Shown in pieces: positions 27,749-37,090 of a DNA stretch of 64,000 bases. The notes below the pieces were generated by a model. That model had not been told where the DNA came from and did no database searches. It saw only the letters and a list, made by a program, of their open reading frames with translations. A program made the translations under genes and the position numbers. The DNA lies in NCBI GenBank assembly GCA_030426245.1, contig JAUHYZ010000001.1, forward strand, positions 186,001 through 250,000, given 5' to 3'. This stretch comes from Alphaproteobacteria bacterium (lineage in GTDB: Bacteria; Pseudomonadota; Alphaproteobacteria; Sphingomonadales; Sphingomonadaceae). The number at the start of each line of letters is the position of its first letter. Within the stretch, counting starts at the first letter, position 1.

Positions 27749-28864
27749 ATGTCCTCGCAAAAGCCTATCCGGATCGCAGTGATTGGTCTGCGCGGCATTC
27801 CAGGAATAATGGGCGGTGTCGAAACGCATTGTGAGGAATTGCTGCCCCGTATTGCGGCAAAGGCGAGCGATTTCGAAATCGAGATCTACGGGCGCGCGCC
27901 CTATATGGGCAACGAAGAGAAGGAAGTGGGCGGCGTGCGTGTCGTGCCTCTGCCGTCGCCAACGGGCAAATCGACCGAAGCTTTCGTATCGACGCTGCTC
28001 GCCGTTCTCCACGCGCGGCGCAGGCGTGCCGATCTCGTCCATATCCACGCGATCGGGCCTGCTCTCCTCGTACCTCTGGCCCGACTATTGGGCATGCCGG
28101 TCATACTGACGCATCACGGCGCGGACTATAATCGTGCCAAGTGGAACGGATTTGCCAAGCAGATGCTCAAACTCGGCGAGAATCTGGGTGTACGGTTCGC
28201 CAAACGCATCATTTGCGTTTCTCCATCCTTGCGTGACAATTTGGCCCAGCGTGTCCCCAAGCGAGCGGATCGTCTGCAATTCGTTCCCAATGGCGCCGCC
28301 ACGATCCCGCAGCCGGAAAAGCCAGACTCGGAAATATTGAATGAAATGGGGTTGGTGCAGGGCAACTTTCTCTTGGCCGTGGCGAGGCTGGTGCCTGAAA
28401 AGGGGTTGGATTACCTGATCGATGCCCACAGGAATGCCCCCAATGCGCCGCCATTGGTTATTGCCGGGGCCGAGCAACATCAGGACGGTCATGCCGATCT
28501 GCTCCGGCGCAAGGCAGACGAACGCGTGATCTTTGCCGGAGCTTTGCCGCGTGACCGGCTGGGAGTTCTCTACCGGAATTGCGGACTCTTCGTGATGCCA
28601 TCGTTTCACGAAGGACTGCCGATTGCTGCTTTGGAGGCAATGGGAAGCAAGGCGCCCATTCTTCTCAGCGATATTCAGCCCAATCTCGATCTGGGGCTGC
28701 CTTCAGGCAACTACTTCCCGGTCGGAGACGCCGCGGCGCTGGCGGAGGCCATAGACGGTCCACTGAATCGCTTCGACACCAATGCAACGACCGCCAACGC
28801 CCAGTTCGACTGGGACGCGATTGCCACCCGCACTGCAGAGATTTACCGGGAAGTCGCCGGCTGA
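27749..28864 (+). CDS. Glycosyltransferase family 4/1 (GT-B)
   Basis: MSSQKPIRIAVIGLRGIPGIMGGVETHCEELLPRI...GLFVMPSFHEGLPIAALEAMGSKAPILLSD. Confidence 0.9.
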   Translation: MSSQKPIRIAVIGLRGIPGIMGGVETHCEELLPRIAAKASDFEIEIYGRAPYMGNEEKEVGGVRVVPLPSPTGKSTEAFVSTLLAVLHARRRRADLVHIHAIGPALLVPLARLLGMPVILTHHGADYNRAKWNGFAKQMLKLGENLGVRFAKRIICVSPSLRDNLAQRVPKRADRLQFVPNGAATIPQPEKPDSEILNEMGLVQGNFLLAVARLVPEKGLDYLIDAHRNAPNAPPLVIAGAEQHQDGHADLLRRKADERVIFAGALPRDRLGVLYRNCGLFVMPSFHEGLPIAALEAMGSKAPILLSDIQPNLDLGLPSGNYFPVGDAAALAEAIDGPLNRFDTNATTANAQFDWDAIATRTAEIYREVAG

Positions 28865-28906
28865 GTATCCGCAGACGGGTGAGGCCGATCATGCGCAAAT
28901 AGCCGT

Positions 28907-30118
28907 TTAGCTGTGCAATTGTTCGAATTTGGTGATCCGGTTGCGCTTGTATTCAACCGCTATGCTGGATTTGGCCGCCGCATTTACCGGGAAGCCGCCG
29001 GGAAGGTCTTTCGCAGATTTCCAGCCCATCACATGGCAATAGTCGCGGTTCCCGCAAATATCGTCCATCGCCTGCCTCTGCTCGCTACGGCTCATCTCCG
29101 CATTCAGCAGCACGATATAGACGCCGCCGTTGGGATGGGAGGAGCGCAGCTCGTAAGGTGGCAAGGGCTTCATATTCAGGCCAGCCACCATGAAGTCGGA
29201 AGGTGACGCGACAAGTTCGTTGCTTTCGTTTGTACGCGCGTCATCGCTGACGACCAAGACTTCCTCGCCGTCCTGATGGGCCAGATCCGCAAAAGAGAAT
29301 TCACCGATCGCCGGTTCGTTGCCGCGATATCTTTGCGAAAACCCGCGGCTTGTGCCCATGCCTCCCTTCCATTGAAAGAAGAGGTGGGTCTCCACGACGG
29401 CGACCTTGTCCAGGCTTGCGCTCCAATCCGGGTGAACCCAATCGGTGTGGTAATGCGTCGCGAGTCCGACTTTCGAAAATACTGCGCCGTGCAAGGCCTC
29501 TTCGGCCACCTTTTCTGCAGCATTTACTGCCTGCATACTATAGCGCCGCTGCAAGGAACCATCACAGGTGAAAGTGAACTGACAGCCCGTCACGCGCTCA
29601 ATCCCCTGAGCGACCACGCCGCAAACCGTATTTGGGAAGACCGGATGGCGGACCCGGTTGAGAATGACCTGGGCAACCGCACGCTGGCCCTCAACGTCAC
29701 GGCCGGCCTCATAGAGCTGCGCCATCGTAAGACATGCACGTGCCCGTTCCCAGTCGCGGTCCGAACCGCGCCAGGCAAAGGCCTTGGCCTGGTGCAATTT
29801 ACCCGAAGCAAATGGGATGGAATTGTTAAGCGCGGCCGCAGTCTGCCGAGCGGCTTGCGCACTATCTGAATCAGACGGCAAAGCTGTACCATCCGGCCCC
29901 AAATTCGCCAGCTGAAGGGTTGCCGGAGGAACCGAAGCGCCTGTCTTGCTCTCTTCGTCTCGCTGAAAAGCTGCGCTGGCATCGCCAGGTATCATTACGA
30001 AAGCCAGCAGCGCCGAGCCAATCACGAGGATCAACAAATAAGGCACGATGCTGATCACTGTCCACGCGGCCGAAGACGGCAGGTTCGCAAAGCGGAGGTT
30101 CGTGGAGTGAATTGCCAT
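28907..30118 (-). CDS. Cell wall hydrolase, SleB/CwlJ-like
   Basis: N-terminal TM; LTMAQLYEAGRDVEGQRAVAQVILNRVRHPVFPNTVCGVVAQG...CQFTFTCDG...ATHYHTDWVHPDWSASLDKVAVVETHLFFQWKGG. Confidence 0.85.
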   Translation of the reverse strand: MAIHSTNLRFANLPSSAAWTVISIVPYLLILVIGSALLAFVMIPGDASAAFQRDEESKTGASVPPATLQLANLGPDGTALPSDSDSAQAARQTAAALNNSIPFASGKLHQAKAFAWRGSDRDWERARACLTMAQLYEAGRDVEGQRAVAQVILNRVRHPVFPNTVCGVVAQGIERVTGCQFTFTCDGSLQRRYSMQAVNAAEKVAEEALHGAVFSKVGLATHYHTDWVHPDWSASLDKVAVVETHLFFQWKGGMGTSRGFSQRYRGNEPAIGEFSFADLAHQDGEEVLVVSDDARTNESNELVASPSDFMVAGLNMKPLPPYELRSSHPNGGVYIVLLNAEMSRSEQRQAMDDICGNRDYCHVMGWKSAKDLPGGFPVNAAAKSSIAVEYKRNRITKFEQLHS

Positions 30119-30415
30119 ACTGCATTGCAGCATACGGGATGCGCAGCGATTCGAATAGTTAATTTCTCGTTGATCGATTGTCCCGGACCTTGCCGGATAG
30201 GCCTTGGCGGCCACCGCATGCCGTGTCGTGCAACGGCTGTTTCAAGCTTCCTGAAATGCTGGCGGCGAAAGGCGGTAACTGCTTAGGAGGGCTTTCTCTA
30301 TCCACGCCGGGAAGAAAAAACGTGTGAAACAAGGGCTTCTGGCGACGTTCGACATATGATATACAGTAAAAAAAGAATTCAGCTTGTACTGGAGAGATTG
30401 TTCGGAGGGGTCGCA

Positions 30416-30586
30416 GTGAAAAGAGAAGTGTTCGATGTGGGAAAGGTGCAGCCGATCGATGCGGTCGGTTTCTGTCCAGCCATCTATGAGGGCGGTATGG
30501 AGTCTTTCGTTCGGGTTGTTTCCAGAATAGCCGGTATCATCGCACTGCCAGTTGCGATTATCGGCTTGATCTGGATCCTGAGCTGA
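30416..30586 (+). CDS. Small single-TM protein (56 aa), putative
   Basis: GTG start 5 nt after GGAGGGG; VKREVFDVGKVQPIDAVGFCPAIYEGGMESFVRVVSRIAGIIALPVAIIGLIWILS with a C-terminal TM helix. Confidence 0.4.
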   Translation: MKREVFDVGKVQPIDAVGFCPAIYEGGMESFVRVVSRIAGIIALPVAIIGLIWILS

Positions 30587-30783
30587 CCTCCCAGTTTGCC
30601 ATTCCGCATTAAGAGCTACGGAAACCATTGATTCGGGGCCGCTCCGGCTCCCTCGTGCTCGTCTGTCGTACGAATTCGGCAGGCTGTGCTTTTTTTGCGA
30701 ACTCCAAACTGCCCTTAAAACTCCCTCTTTCGGCGAATTTGCGCAGGCCGAAATCGGCTGGGCAGACGCTATTGAAGAGGGCA

Positions 30784-30812
30784 TTGAGAGCCTGCTGAAC
30801 GAATTTTATAAT
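30784..30812 (+). promoter_or_regulatory. Sigma70-type promoter upstream of the polyprenyl glycosylphosphotransferase gene
   Basis: TTGAGA (30784-30789), 17-nt spacer, TATAAT (30807-30812), in a local AT-rich patch. Confidence 0.5.
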
Positions 30813-31076
30813 GCAAAATTATCAAATTAATTCAGTTGCTTGACTGTCTGCAGGCGAGGCATTCGCCATTGCGTTTCGATGGCCTTGTCCGATGTCCCGC
30901 GTTCGGATAGTCAGCCTCAGCTCGAGCGGACGATGCCGAAAACCGCTCCATTCCGGCACAGAACTAAGCCTTTCGGGCTATTGGACCATCAAGGGTCTTG
31001 AGATAATAAAAGAGCGCATCCGTGCCGTATGCGATGACGTCTAACCGGCCCCAAGGCCTGCCTTATCGCGGGAAGC

Positions 31077-32480
31077 GTGAGCATGAACAAGCGGTTCCAA
31101 GCGAACAGAGCAACAATCGGTATCGATTCCCCTTTCAATGTGACTGTTCAGTCCAAGACCGCGCTGCGGTTGCGTATGTACGGTTACTTCCTGCTGATGG
31201 ACGTTGCGTCCATTTTTGGCGGGTTTCTGGTGGCCAGCCTTTTCATCAATTCGTCGAAGTCGTTCGTTGAGGGCCTCAGCTCCGCTACGATCTTCGCTGT
31301 CATCTATCTTTTCGGTGCTTTCTCCGGGAACCTGTACAACAGGGCGGCGCTCGAAATGCCGCGGAAGAACTTTTATAAGGCGGTCAATTATTTTCTGATC
31401 GCAACGCTATCCACCGGTCTGATCCTGATCGTTGCGCGTCCGCCATCCTTTCTTTTCGACATACGCCACATTCTGGGTGCCGGTTTCGCAGCAATCCCGT
31501 TTGCTCTCTTCAGGCACCTCTACGCGCAATACATCACAAGCCTGCCGATCGGAGTGGTGCTCAACACCTTGCTGATTGTGGATGACGAAGACGTGGGCTT
31601 CCATGGGGCTGAGCACTACACTCATATGGACAGGATCGGCATTTCGCTGCAGCTCGACAATCCCGGCATGCTGGAAGCGATTGGCGTGTTGATAGCCAAT
31701 TTCGATCGTGTGGTCGTTTCATGTTCTCGCGAGCGCAGACCATCATGGACGTTGTTGCTGCGGGCGGCGAACATCCAGGGCGAATTCGTAGAGACGACAC
31801 CGCATGCGGAAGAAGTGATCGGCGTCGCGGAATTTTGCGGTTGGCCGACGCGCGTTGTTTCCGAAGGGCCGCTGAACCTTGCTGATCGCGCGAAGAAACG
31901 GATGCTCGATCTTGCCTTGACCGTTCCGCTACTGGTCATCCTTGCGCCGCTGCTGGCCATTACGGCAATTGCCATCAAGCTTGAGTCTCGCGGTCCTGTG
32001 CTGTTCCGCCAGGACCGCCTCGGCAGGGGCAACCGTCTCTTCAAGATCCTAAAGTTTCGGAGCATGCGCGTTGAGGACAGCGACGAGCGTGGCGACCGCT
32101 CGACCAGCCGCTGTGACGAGCGGGTTACCCGGGTAGGGCGCTTCATCCGGAAAACCAGCATCGATGAGCTACCGCAATTGATCAATGTGCTCTTGGGCGA
32201 CATGAGTCTGGTCGGCCCGCGTCCACACGCATTGGGTTCGACGGCGGAAGAGAAGCTGTTCTGGCAAATCGACAAGCGGTATTGGCTGCGTCACGCCTTG
32301 AAACCAGGAATTACCGGTCTTGCGCAGGTCCGCGGTTTCAGGGGAGCGACCGAGAGTAAGACCGATCTCACAGATCGGCTGGCAGCCGACCTTGAATATC
32401 TCAACAACTGGAACATGGTAGCGGAGATTGGGATATTATTCCGCACTGTAGCCGTGTTGTTCCATAGGAATGCTTACTAG
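31077..32480 (+). CDS. Exopolysaccharide biosynthesis polyprenyl glycosylphosphotransferase (GumD/WcaJ-like)
   Basis: N-terminal TM segments; C-terminal KRMLDLALTVPLLVILAPLLAITAIAIKLESRGPVLFRQDRLGRGNRLFKILKFRSM...DELPQLINVLLGDMSLVGPRPHA. Confidence 0.93.
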   Translation: MSMNKRFQANRATIGIDSPFNVTVQSKTALRLRMYGYFLLMDVASIFGGFLVASLFINSSKSFVEGLSSATIFAVIYLFGAFSGNLYNRAALEMPRKNFYKAVNYFLIATLSTGLILIVARPPSFLFDIRHILGAGFAAIPFALFRHLYAQYITSLPIGVVLNTLLIVDDEDVGFHGAEHYTHMDRIGISLQLDNPGMLEAIGVLIANFDRVVVSCSRERRPSWTLLLRAANIQGEFVETTPHAEEVIGVAEFCGWPTRVVSEGPLNLADRAKKRMLDLALTVPLLVILAPLLAITAIAIKLESRGPVLFRQDRLGRGNRLFKILKFRSMRVEDSDERGDRSTSRCDERVTRVGRFIRKTSIDELPQLINVLLGDMSLVGPRPHALGSTAEEKLFWQIDKRYWLRHALKPGITGLAQVRGFRGATESKTDLTDRLAADLEYLNNWNMVAEIGILFRTVAVLFHRNAY

Positions 32481-32525
32481 CCAGCTTCTGTCCGAGCGCA
32501 TTGGTGGACTTACTGGGCAAGCCGG

Positions 32526-33086
32526 TCAGAAATAGCGTTCTCCGATCCGCAATTGATCCCCGGGATGGACTAGAATGTCGCTGTCGATTGCAACGCGGAT
32601 TTCCTTGTCGAAGCCTTTCCGCCAGAGAAATGCGTAAGTCTCATTGGCCCGATAGGAAAATCCGCCCGCAATCGCCACCGCCTGAAGCACCGTGACGCTG
32701 TCTTTTAAAGTGTAGCGGCCGGGATTTTCGACTTCGCCAACGATTGAAAAAGGCTCTGTGGTCCGCAGCTCGATTGTCACTTGCGGTTGAGCGAGATAAC
32801 CATCGGAAAGCCGGTCGATCATCGACAGCCGCAATTGCTCAGTTGTGCGGTTTCCAGCAGGAATTCTGCCAAGAAGAGGGAAAGAAATGTCTCCCTGGTC
32901 ATCCAAAGCGTAAACACCGTTGAGCTGTTCTTCGCCGAATACGGAAATATAGACTTCATCACCCGGCGCGAGCAGCTGTGCGGTCTGTACCCCCGGGAAC
33001 TGTTCGTTGGTGTAGGCCGTTGGAATTGCGCACGAAGCAGCCAGAAATGCCGCAGCCATCCCAGCCGCTCGAATGGAATTACGCAC
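32526..33086 (-). CDS. Polysaccharide export protein (short Wza-like lipoprotein)
   Basis: Lipobox LAASC; LAPGDEVYISVFGEEQLNGVYALDDQGDISFPLLGRI...GEVENPGRYTLKDSVTVLQAVAIAGGF...GDQLRIGERYF. Confidence 0.9.
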   Translation of the reverse strand: MRNSIRAAGMAAAFLAASCAIPTAYTNEQFPGVQTAQLLAPGDEVYISVFGEEQLNGVYALDDQGDISFPLLGRIPAGNRTTEQLRLSMIDRLSDGYLAQPQVTIELRTTEPFSIVGEVENPGRYTLKDSVTVLQAVAIAGGFSYRANETYAFLWRKGFDKEIRVAIDSDILVHPGDQLRIGERYF

Positions 33087-33254
33087 TGAGAATCACTCCT
33101 TTTCGCCCAGGCGGGATACGGCGCGACCATAACGAGATGAACAGCGTTTTGTACCACAACAACCCGATTGCAAGAAGCTCATGCTTGGTTAGTCCCGGAG
33201 TGCGGAAAAATTGCTTCTCCTTTTTCTTGGCCTGGCAGGATAGGGTGTTCGGCA

Positions 33255-34388
33255 ATGCATAAAAGTCGAATACTGTTCGTTATCAACTCGCTTGCCGGAG
33301 GCGGAGCGGAGCGGGTCTTCAGTCGCATACTTCGGGAATCTGTAAGCCGCAGCGAAGAATACGAGATCGCGGTCGCTTTGCTCGATCAAGATCCGCCGGC
33401 CTATGGGTTGCCAGAGCACTTCACGCTTTTTCAATTGGACGCACGGCAAAGCCTGATCCGCAGCCTCATTTCACTGCGCAAGACGATAGACGAGTTCGAT
33501 CCAGATCTGGGCGTAGCTTTTCTTACGCGGGCGAATCTCGCGACTGCAGGGCTTATGCGACTGAAGGGGCGTCCCTCCATTATCAGCGAACGGGTCAATA
33601 CGGCCGCGCATTTGTCGACTGGCCGGCTGGCCGGTGTGACGCGCGCAATGGTGAAGTGGGGGTACCCCATGGCTAGCGAGATATTGGCCGTGTCGGAAGG
33701 AGTGCGACAAGGATTGATCGAAGACTTCGCGATCTCATCCGATAAGATCAGCGTTTTTTACAATCCGGTCGATACGCAGAGTATTGCCGAAAGCGCGAAG
33801 GCTTCCGCCGATTTCGAAGTGCGATCCAGCGACATTGTCGCGATGGGGCGCCTTGTCCCGAACAAGAACTTCGCGCTTGCCATCCGCGCATTTGCGCGGA
33901 GTGGCTGGCAAGGCCGTTTGCTGATCCTGGGCGAGGGGCCGTTGCGTGAGGATCTGACTGCGCTGGCGGAAGAATTGGGCGTTGCGGACCGAGTCTGCCT
34001 GCCGGGCTTCGTTGCCAACCCATATGCGGTGCTTGCGCGGGCCGGTCTCTTCCTCTTGAGCTCCAATGCGGAAGGGTTTCCCAACGCGCTGGTTGAAGCG
34101 ATGGCTTTGGGCCTGCCCTGCGTCGCGACCGACTGCCGCTCTGGCCCTGCGGAGATCCTTCGGGCCGCACATCCGGCGCCAGGCAGTTTCGCAGAAGGGG
34201 CAGGGGGGCTGCTCGTCCCTTGCAATGACGCATCGGCAATGGCTGAAGCAATCGGTGCTTTGTGCGATCATCAGCGAGCTGCGCAATTCTCGCAGTCGGG
34301 GCTTCAGCGGGTACAAGACTTTTCCGTTGCGCGCTGTGTTGAATCGCTTTGGCAGTCCGTTGAGCGTCAGCTACCGAGTGAACGATAG
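33255..34388 (+). CDS. Glycosyltransferase family 4/1
   Basis: RILFVINSLAGGGAERVFSRIL...GRLVPNKNFALAIRAFA...LFLLSSNAEGFPNALVEAMALGLPCVATDCRSGPAEIL. Confidence 0.92.
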   Translation: MHKSRILFVINSLAGGGAERVFSRILRESVSRSEEYEIAVALLDQDPPAYGLPEHFTLFQLDARQSLIRSLISLRKTIDEFDPDLGVAFLTRANLATAGLMRLKGRPSIISERVNTAAHLSTGRLAGVTRAMVKWGYPMASEILAVSEGVRQGLIEDFAISSDKISVFYNPVDTQSIAESAKASADFEVRSSDIVAMGRLVPNKNFALAIRAFARSGWQGRLLILGEGPLREDLTALAEELGVADRVCLPGFVANPYAVLARAGLFLLSSNAEGFPNALVEAMALGLPCVATDCRSGPAEILRAAHPAPGSFAEGAGGLLVPCNDASAMAEAIGALCDHQRAAQFSQSGLQRVQDFSVARCVESLWQSVERQLPSER

Positions 34389-34401
34389 GTAGAGCGTTTG
34401 C

Positions 34402-34743
34402 TCAACCGAATATCGAAATCGCCGAGGCGATAATCGCAGCCCAACCGATCAAAGAACTGCCAACGATGATGGCCACACGCAGTGCACCCGGCAGCAGGTG
34501 GTCGTTGTTGCTGTCCTGCCCGGGATATGACTGCAAAATCGCGCTCTCCAGGGCGAGTTGCTGTTGCCGTGCTGGTGAAAAGCTATCAGTTGCGGGGAAA
34601 GACGCAACGTCTAGATCGCGAAGCGTCCGCGGTTGTGCACTGGCATTTCCACTTGCGTTGTGATTGCGCGCGGTTGCAGCGCGGTCGGTATTTGCCGTTT
34701 GGCTTGCCGTCGCTGGCGCCGTGGCGGCCTGAATATTCGACAT
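34402..34743 (-). CDS. Hypothetical small protein with C-terminal TM helix
   Basis: MSNIQAATAPATASQTANTDRAAT...LLPGALRVAIIVGSSLIGWAAIIASAISIFG; Ala/Thr-rich N-terminus. Confidence 0.5.
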   Translation of the reverse strand: MSNIQAATAPATASQTANTDRAATARNHNASGNASAQPRTLRDLDVASFPATDSFSPARQQQLALESAILQSYPGQDSNNDHLLPGALRVAIIVGSSLIGWAAIIASAISIFG

Positions 34744-34911
34744 TTCCGTTCCCCTGTGTCCGGAGACTTTCAATACCGGGCCAAGGTTAAAAGAAGATTT
34801 TGTTTTGACTGAAATTGGGGGCAGCGGTAGATTTACTTTTGTCAGCGTACGAAGATTTCGCCTGTCATATTCAAAATCAATTGCTAGCGCACAACGGCGT
34901 CTGCCACAGCC

Positions 34912-35508
34912 ATGGGACGATCAATGATCGATGTGACCATCGAATTTTTCCGCCGGTTCTTCTTCCCGTTATTGCTCGGTTTCAGCATAGCCGCCTGTTC
35001 CACCGGAGGAATCCCGCCACTGCCTGCCGAGACGGCAGCGCGGACGACGGATGCCTATCGCTTGGGGCTAGGCGACAAATTGCGGATCAATATCTATGAT
35101 GAGCCGGATTTGAGCGGAGAATTCCAGGTTTCCGGGACCGGCGTGGTGAATATGCCGCTCATCGGGTCGGTGTCCGCTTCCGGCCTTACTGCCAGCGAAC
35201 TCGAGCAGGCGCTCGTCGAAGCCTTTAGTCAGGGTTACATCAAGAATCCAAGGATCGCTGTGGAAGTGTTCGACTTCCGGCCATATTACGTACTCGGCGA
35301 AGTCAACAAGCCCGGGCAGTATCCGGCCCAGGAAGCACTGACCATTCAAGCTGCAATCGCCACAGCAGGCGACTTTACCTATCGCGCGGACCGCAGTCGG
35401 ATATTCCTTCGTCCAGCTGGTGAGAACCAGGAATACGAAGTCCCGATTGAGCGTCCAATCCGTATCTTGCCAGGGGACACCATTAGAGTGGGCGAGCGGG
35501 CTTTCTAG
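34912..35508 (+). CDS. Polysaccharide export protein (second short Wza-like)
   Basis: Lipobox IAAC; LGLGDKLRINIYDEPDLSGEFQVSGTGVVNMPLIGSV...LGEVNKPGQYPAQEALTIQAAIATAGDFTYRAD...GDTIRVGERAF. Confidence 0.92.
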   Translation: MGRSMIDVTIEFFRRFFFPLLLGFSIAACSTGGIPPLPAETAARTTDAYRLGLGDKLRINIYDEPDLSGEFQVSGTGVVNMPLIGSVSASGLTASELEQALVEAFSQGYIKNPRIAVEVFDFRPYYVLGEVNKPGQYPAQEALTIQAAIATAGDFTYRADRSRIFLRPAGENQEYEVPIERPIRILPGDTIRVGERAF

Positions 35509-35541
35509 CATTCTTTTGGGGGCAATTTAGGGGGCAATCCA

Positions 35542-37017
35542 ATGGCCAAGCGAAGCAATTCCCGCACTATGAATCTGGCTGCGCTGGGCACGTGCCTGCT
35601 CCTCGGAACCCTGCAGCCCCAGCCTGCGGCGGCCCAGGCGGATGAGGACGGGCTGACCATCGGCAATAACGCAGACGATCCGACGGCTGTCGACGATCCG
35701 ATGGCAGTGGACGTAACACGGCCGGATGCTGCTCCGGTGGAAGTGCCGGCCGAGCAGGCCGACACGCGTCCGCTCAAATTGCCGCAGCCGGAAAGTTACT
35801 CTGTCACCTCGCCCGAGCTTCGAACCACACGTAGTCTGCGTTCGCAAAGTGCGCGCGGAAACACGGTATCAGGGCGGGCCCGCCGTGAATATGACCCCGT
35901 CGGCATCCGGGCCGGCAGCTTCCTGGTCTATCCATCGGTTAGCTCGAGTACGAACGGCACAACAAATTTGTATCGCCAGCCCACAGGCGATGCTGACGTG
36001 TTCTGGAGGGGTCAGGGCGCGATCGAGGCCATTTCGCAGTGGTCTCGCCACGAACTGAATCTTACAGCATCTGCTGGCCACAGCATCTATGTGCAAAACT
36101 CGACGGAAGACGCGACCACCGCTTTCGCGGGTGCTGGATGGCGCTTTGACGTCAATCGAGACATCGCATTGGAAGCGGGGGGATCATACGAACACGGTGT
36201 GTCCAGCCGCAATGCCGTGGATGAGGTGCAGGCGTTCTTGTTTCCCACAGAGTGGGACGAGATCAAGGCGGATGCCACTCTCAGGCGCAGTACCGAGCGC
36301 TGGGAGAGTAGCCTGTCCTTCGGCTTCCGCGACCGGCAGTTCAACAGCAATACCTTGCTGGATGGAACCCCGGTTTCATTCGATGACCGCGAGTTCCAAG
36401 TTTACCAGATCGGCGGCCAAGTCGCCTATGGCTTCAGTGGTGGCCGGCAGATCTTTGTCAGCGGATCGTGGAGCAAGCGAAATTTCGATGTGGTCTCGGT
36501 TCCTCGCCGCGACGTCAGGATCGCCGAGGTTCTGGCTGGCCTTGAGAGCCAGATCACGCCGCTGCTGCACGGTCGCTTCGGCGCGGGCTATGTGAACAGC
36601 AATTTCAAGGATCCAACTGTAAGAACCCGTGAGAGCTTGGCTCTCGACGTCGACTTAGACTATCTGTTGAGCGAATTGACGACGCTTTCCCTTCAGGCAC
36701 GCCGCACGCTGGGAGGCGTGGCCGACGTCAACTCGGTTGGGTTCACACAGACATATGTCCGTGCCGGGGCCGACCATGAATTTCTGCGCAATCTGATATT
36801 CTCGCTCTACTCCACTTACACCAAGGCGGACTATTTCGGTGCCAATAACGGCGATATCGATCTTTACAGTGCGGACTTCTCCGCCCGTTGGCTGGTCAAT
36901 CAGAAGATGGAATTCGATCTGTTGGTGGAATACACCAAGCGTGATGAGGCAGTCATTCAGCCGAACAACGACATCGACACGCTGTTCGGCTCCGTAGGCG
37001 TCACATATAACTTTTGA
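35542..37017 (+). CDS. Outer-membrane beta-barrel protein (EPS-locus type)
   Basis: Signal peptide, alternating amphipathic strands, C-terminal DTLFGSVGVTYNF. Directly downstream of a wza-like gene. Confidence 0.75.
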   Translation: MAKRSNSRTMNLAALGTCLLLGTLQPQPAAAQADEDGLTIGNNADDPTAVDDPMAVDVTRPDAAPVEVPAEQADTRPLKLPQPESYSVTSPELRTTRSLRSQSARGNTVSGRARREYDPVGIRAGSFLVYPSVSSSTNGTTNLYRQPTGDADVFWRGQGAIEAISQWSRHELNLTASAGHSIYVQNSTEDATTAFAGAGWRFDVNRDIALEAGGSYEHGVSSRNAVDEVQAFLFPTEWDEIKADATLRRSTERWESSLSFGFRDRQFNSNTLLDGTPVSFDDREFQVYQIGGQVAYGFSGGRQIFVSGSWSKRNFDVVSVPRRDVRIAEVLAGLESQITPLLHGRFGAGYVNSNFKDPTVRTRESLALDVDLDYLLSELTTLSLQARRTLGGVADVNSVGFTQTYVRAGADHEFLRNLIFSLYSTYTKADYFGANNGDIDLYSADFSARWLVNQKMEFDLLVEYTKRDEAVIQPNNDIDTLFGSVGVTYNF

Positions 37018-37090
37018 TTGAAGTCGGTCGCTGGCCGTCCGATGCCGCAGCGGGAAGTTGCCCGCTGCGGCGCGTAGCGCAAGCTTCGTA

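Noticed and set aside
30242-30784. 180-aa minus ORF
   Set aside because: Translation looks random, with no signal or motif; a small + strand TM peptide with an RBS fits the region better.
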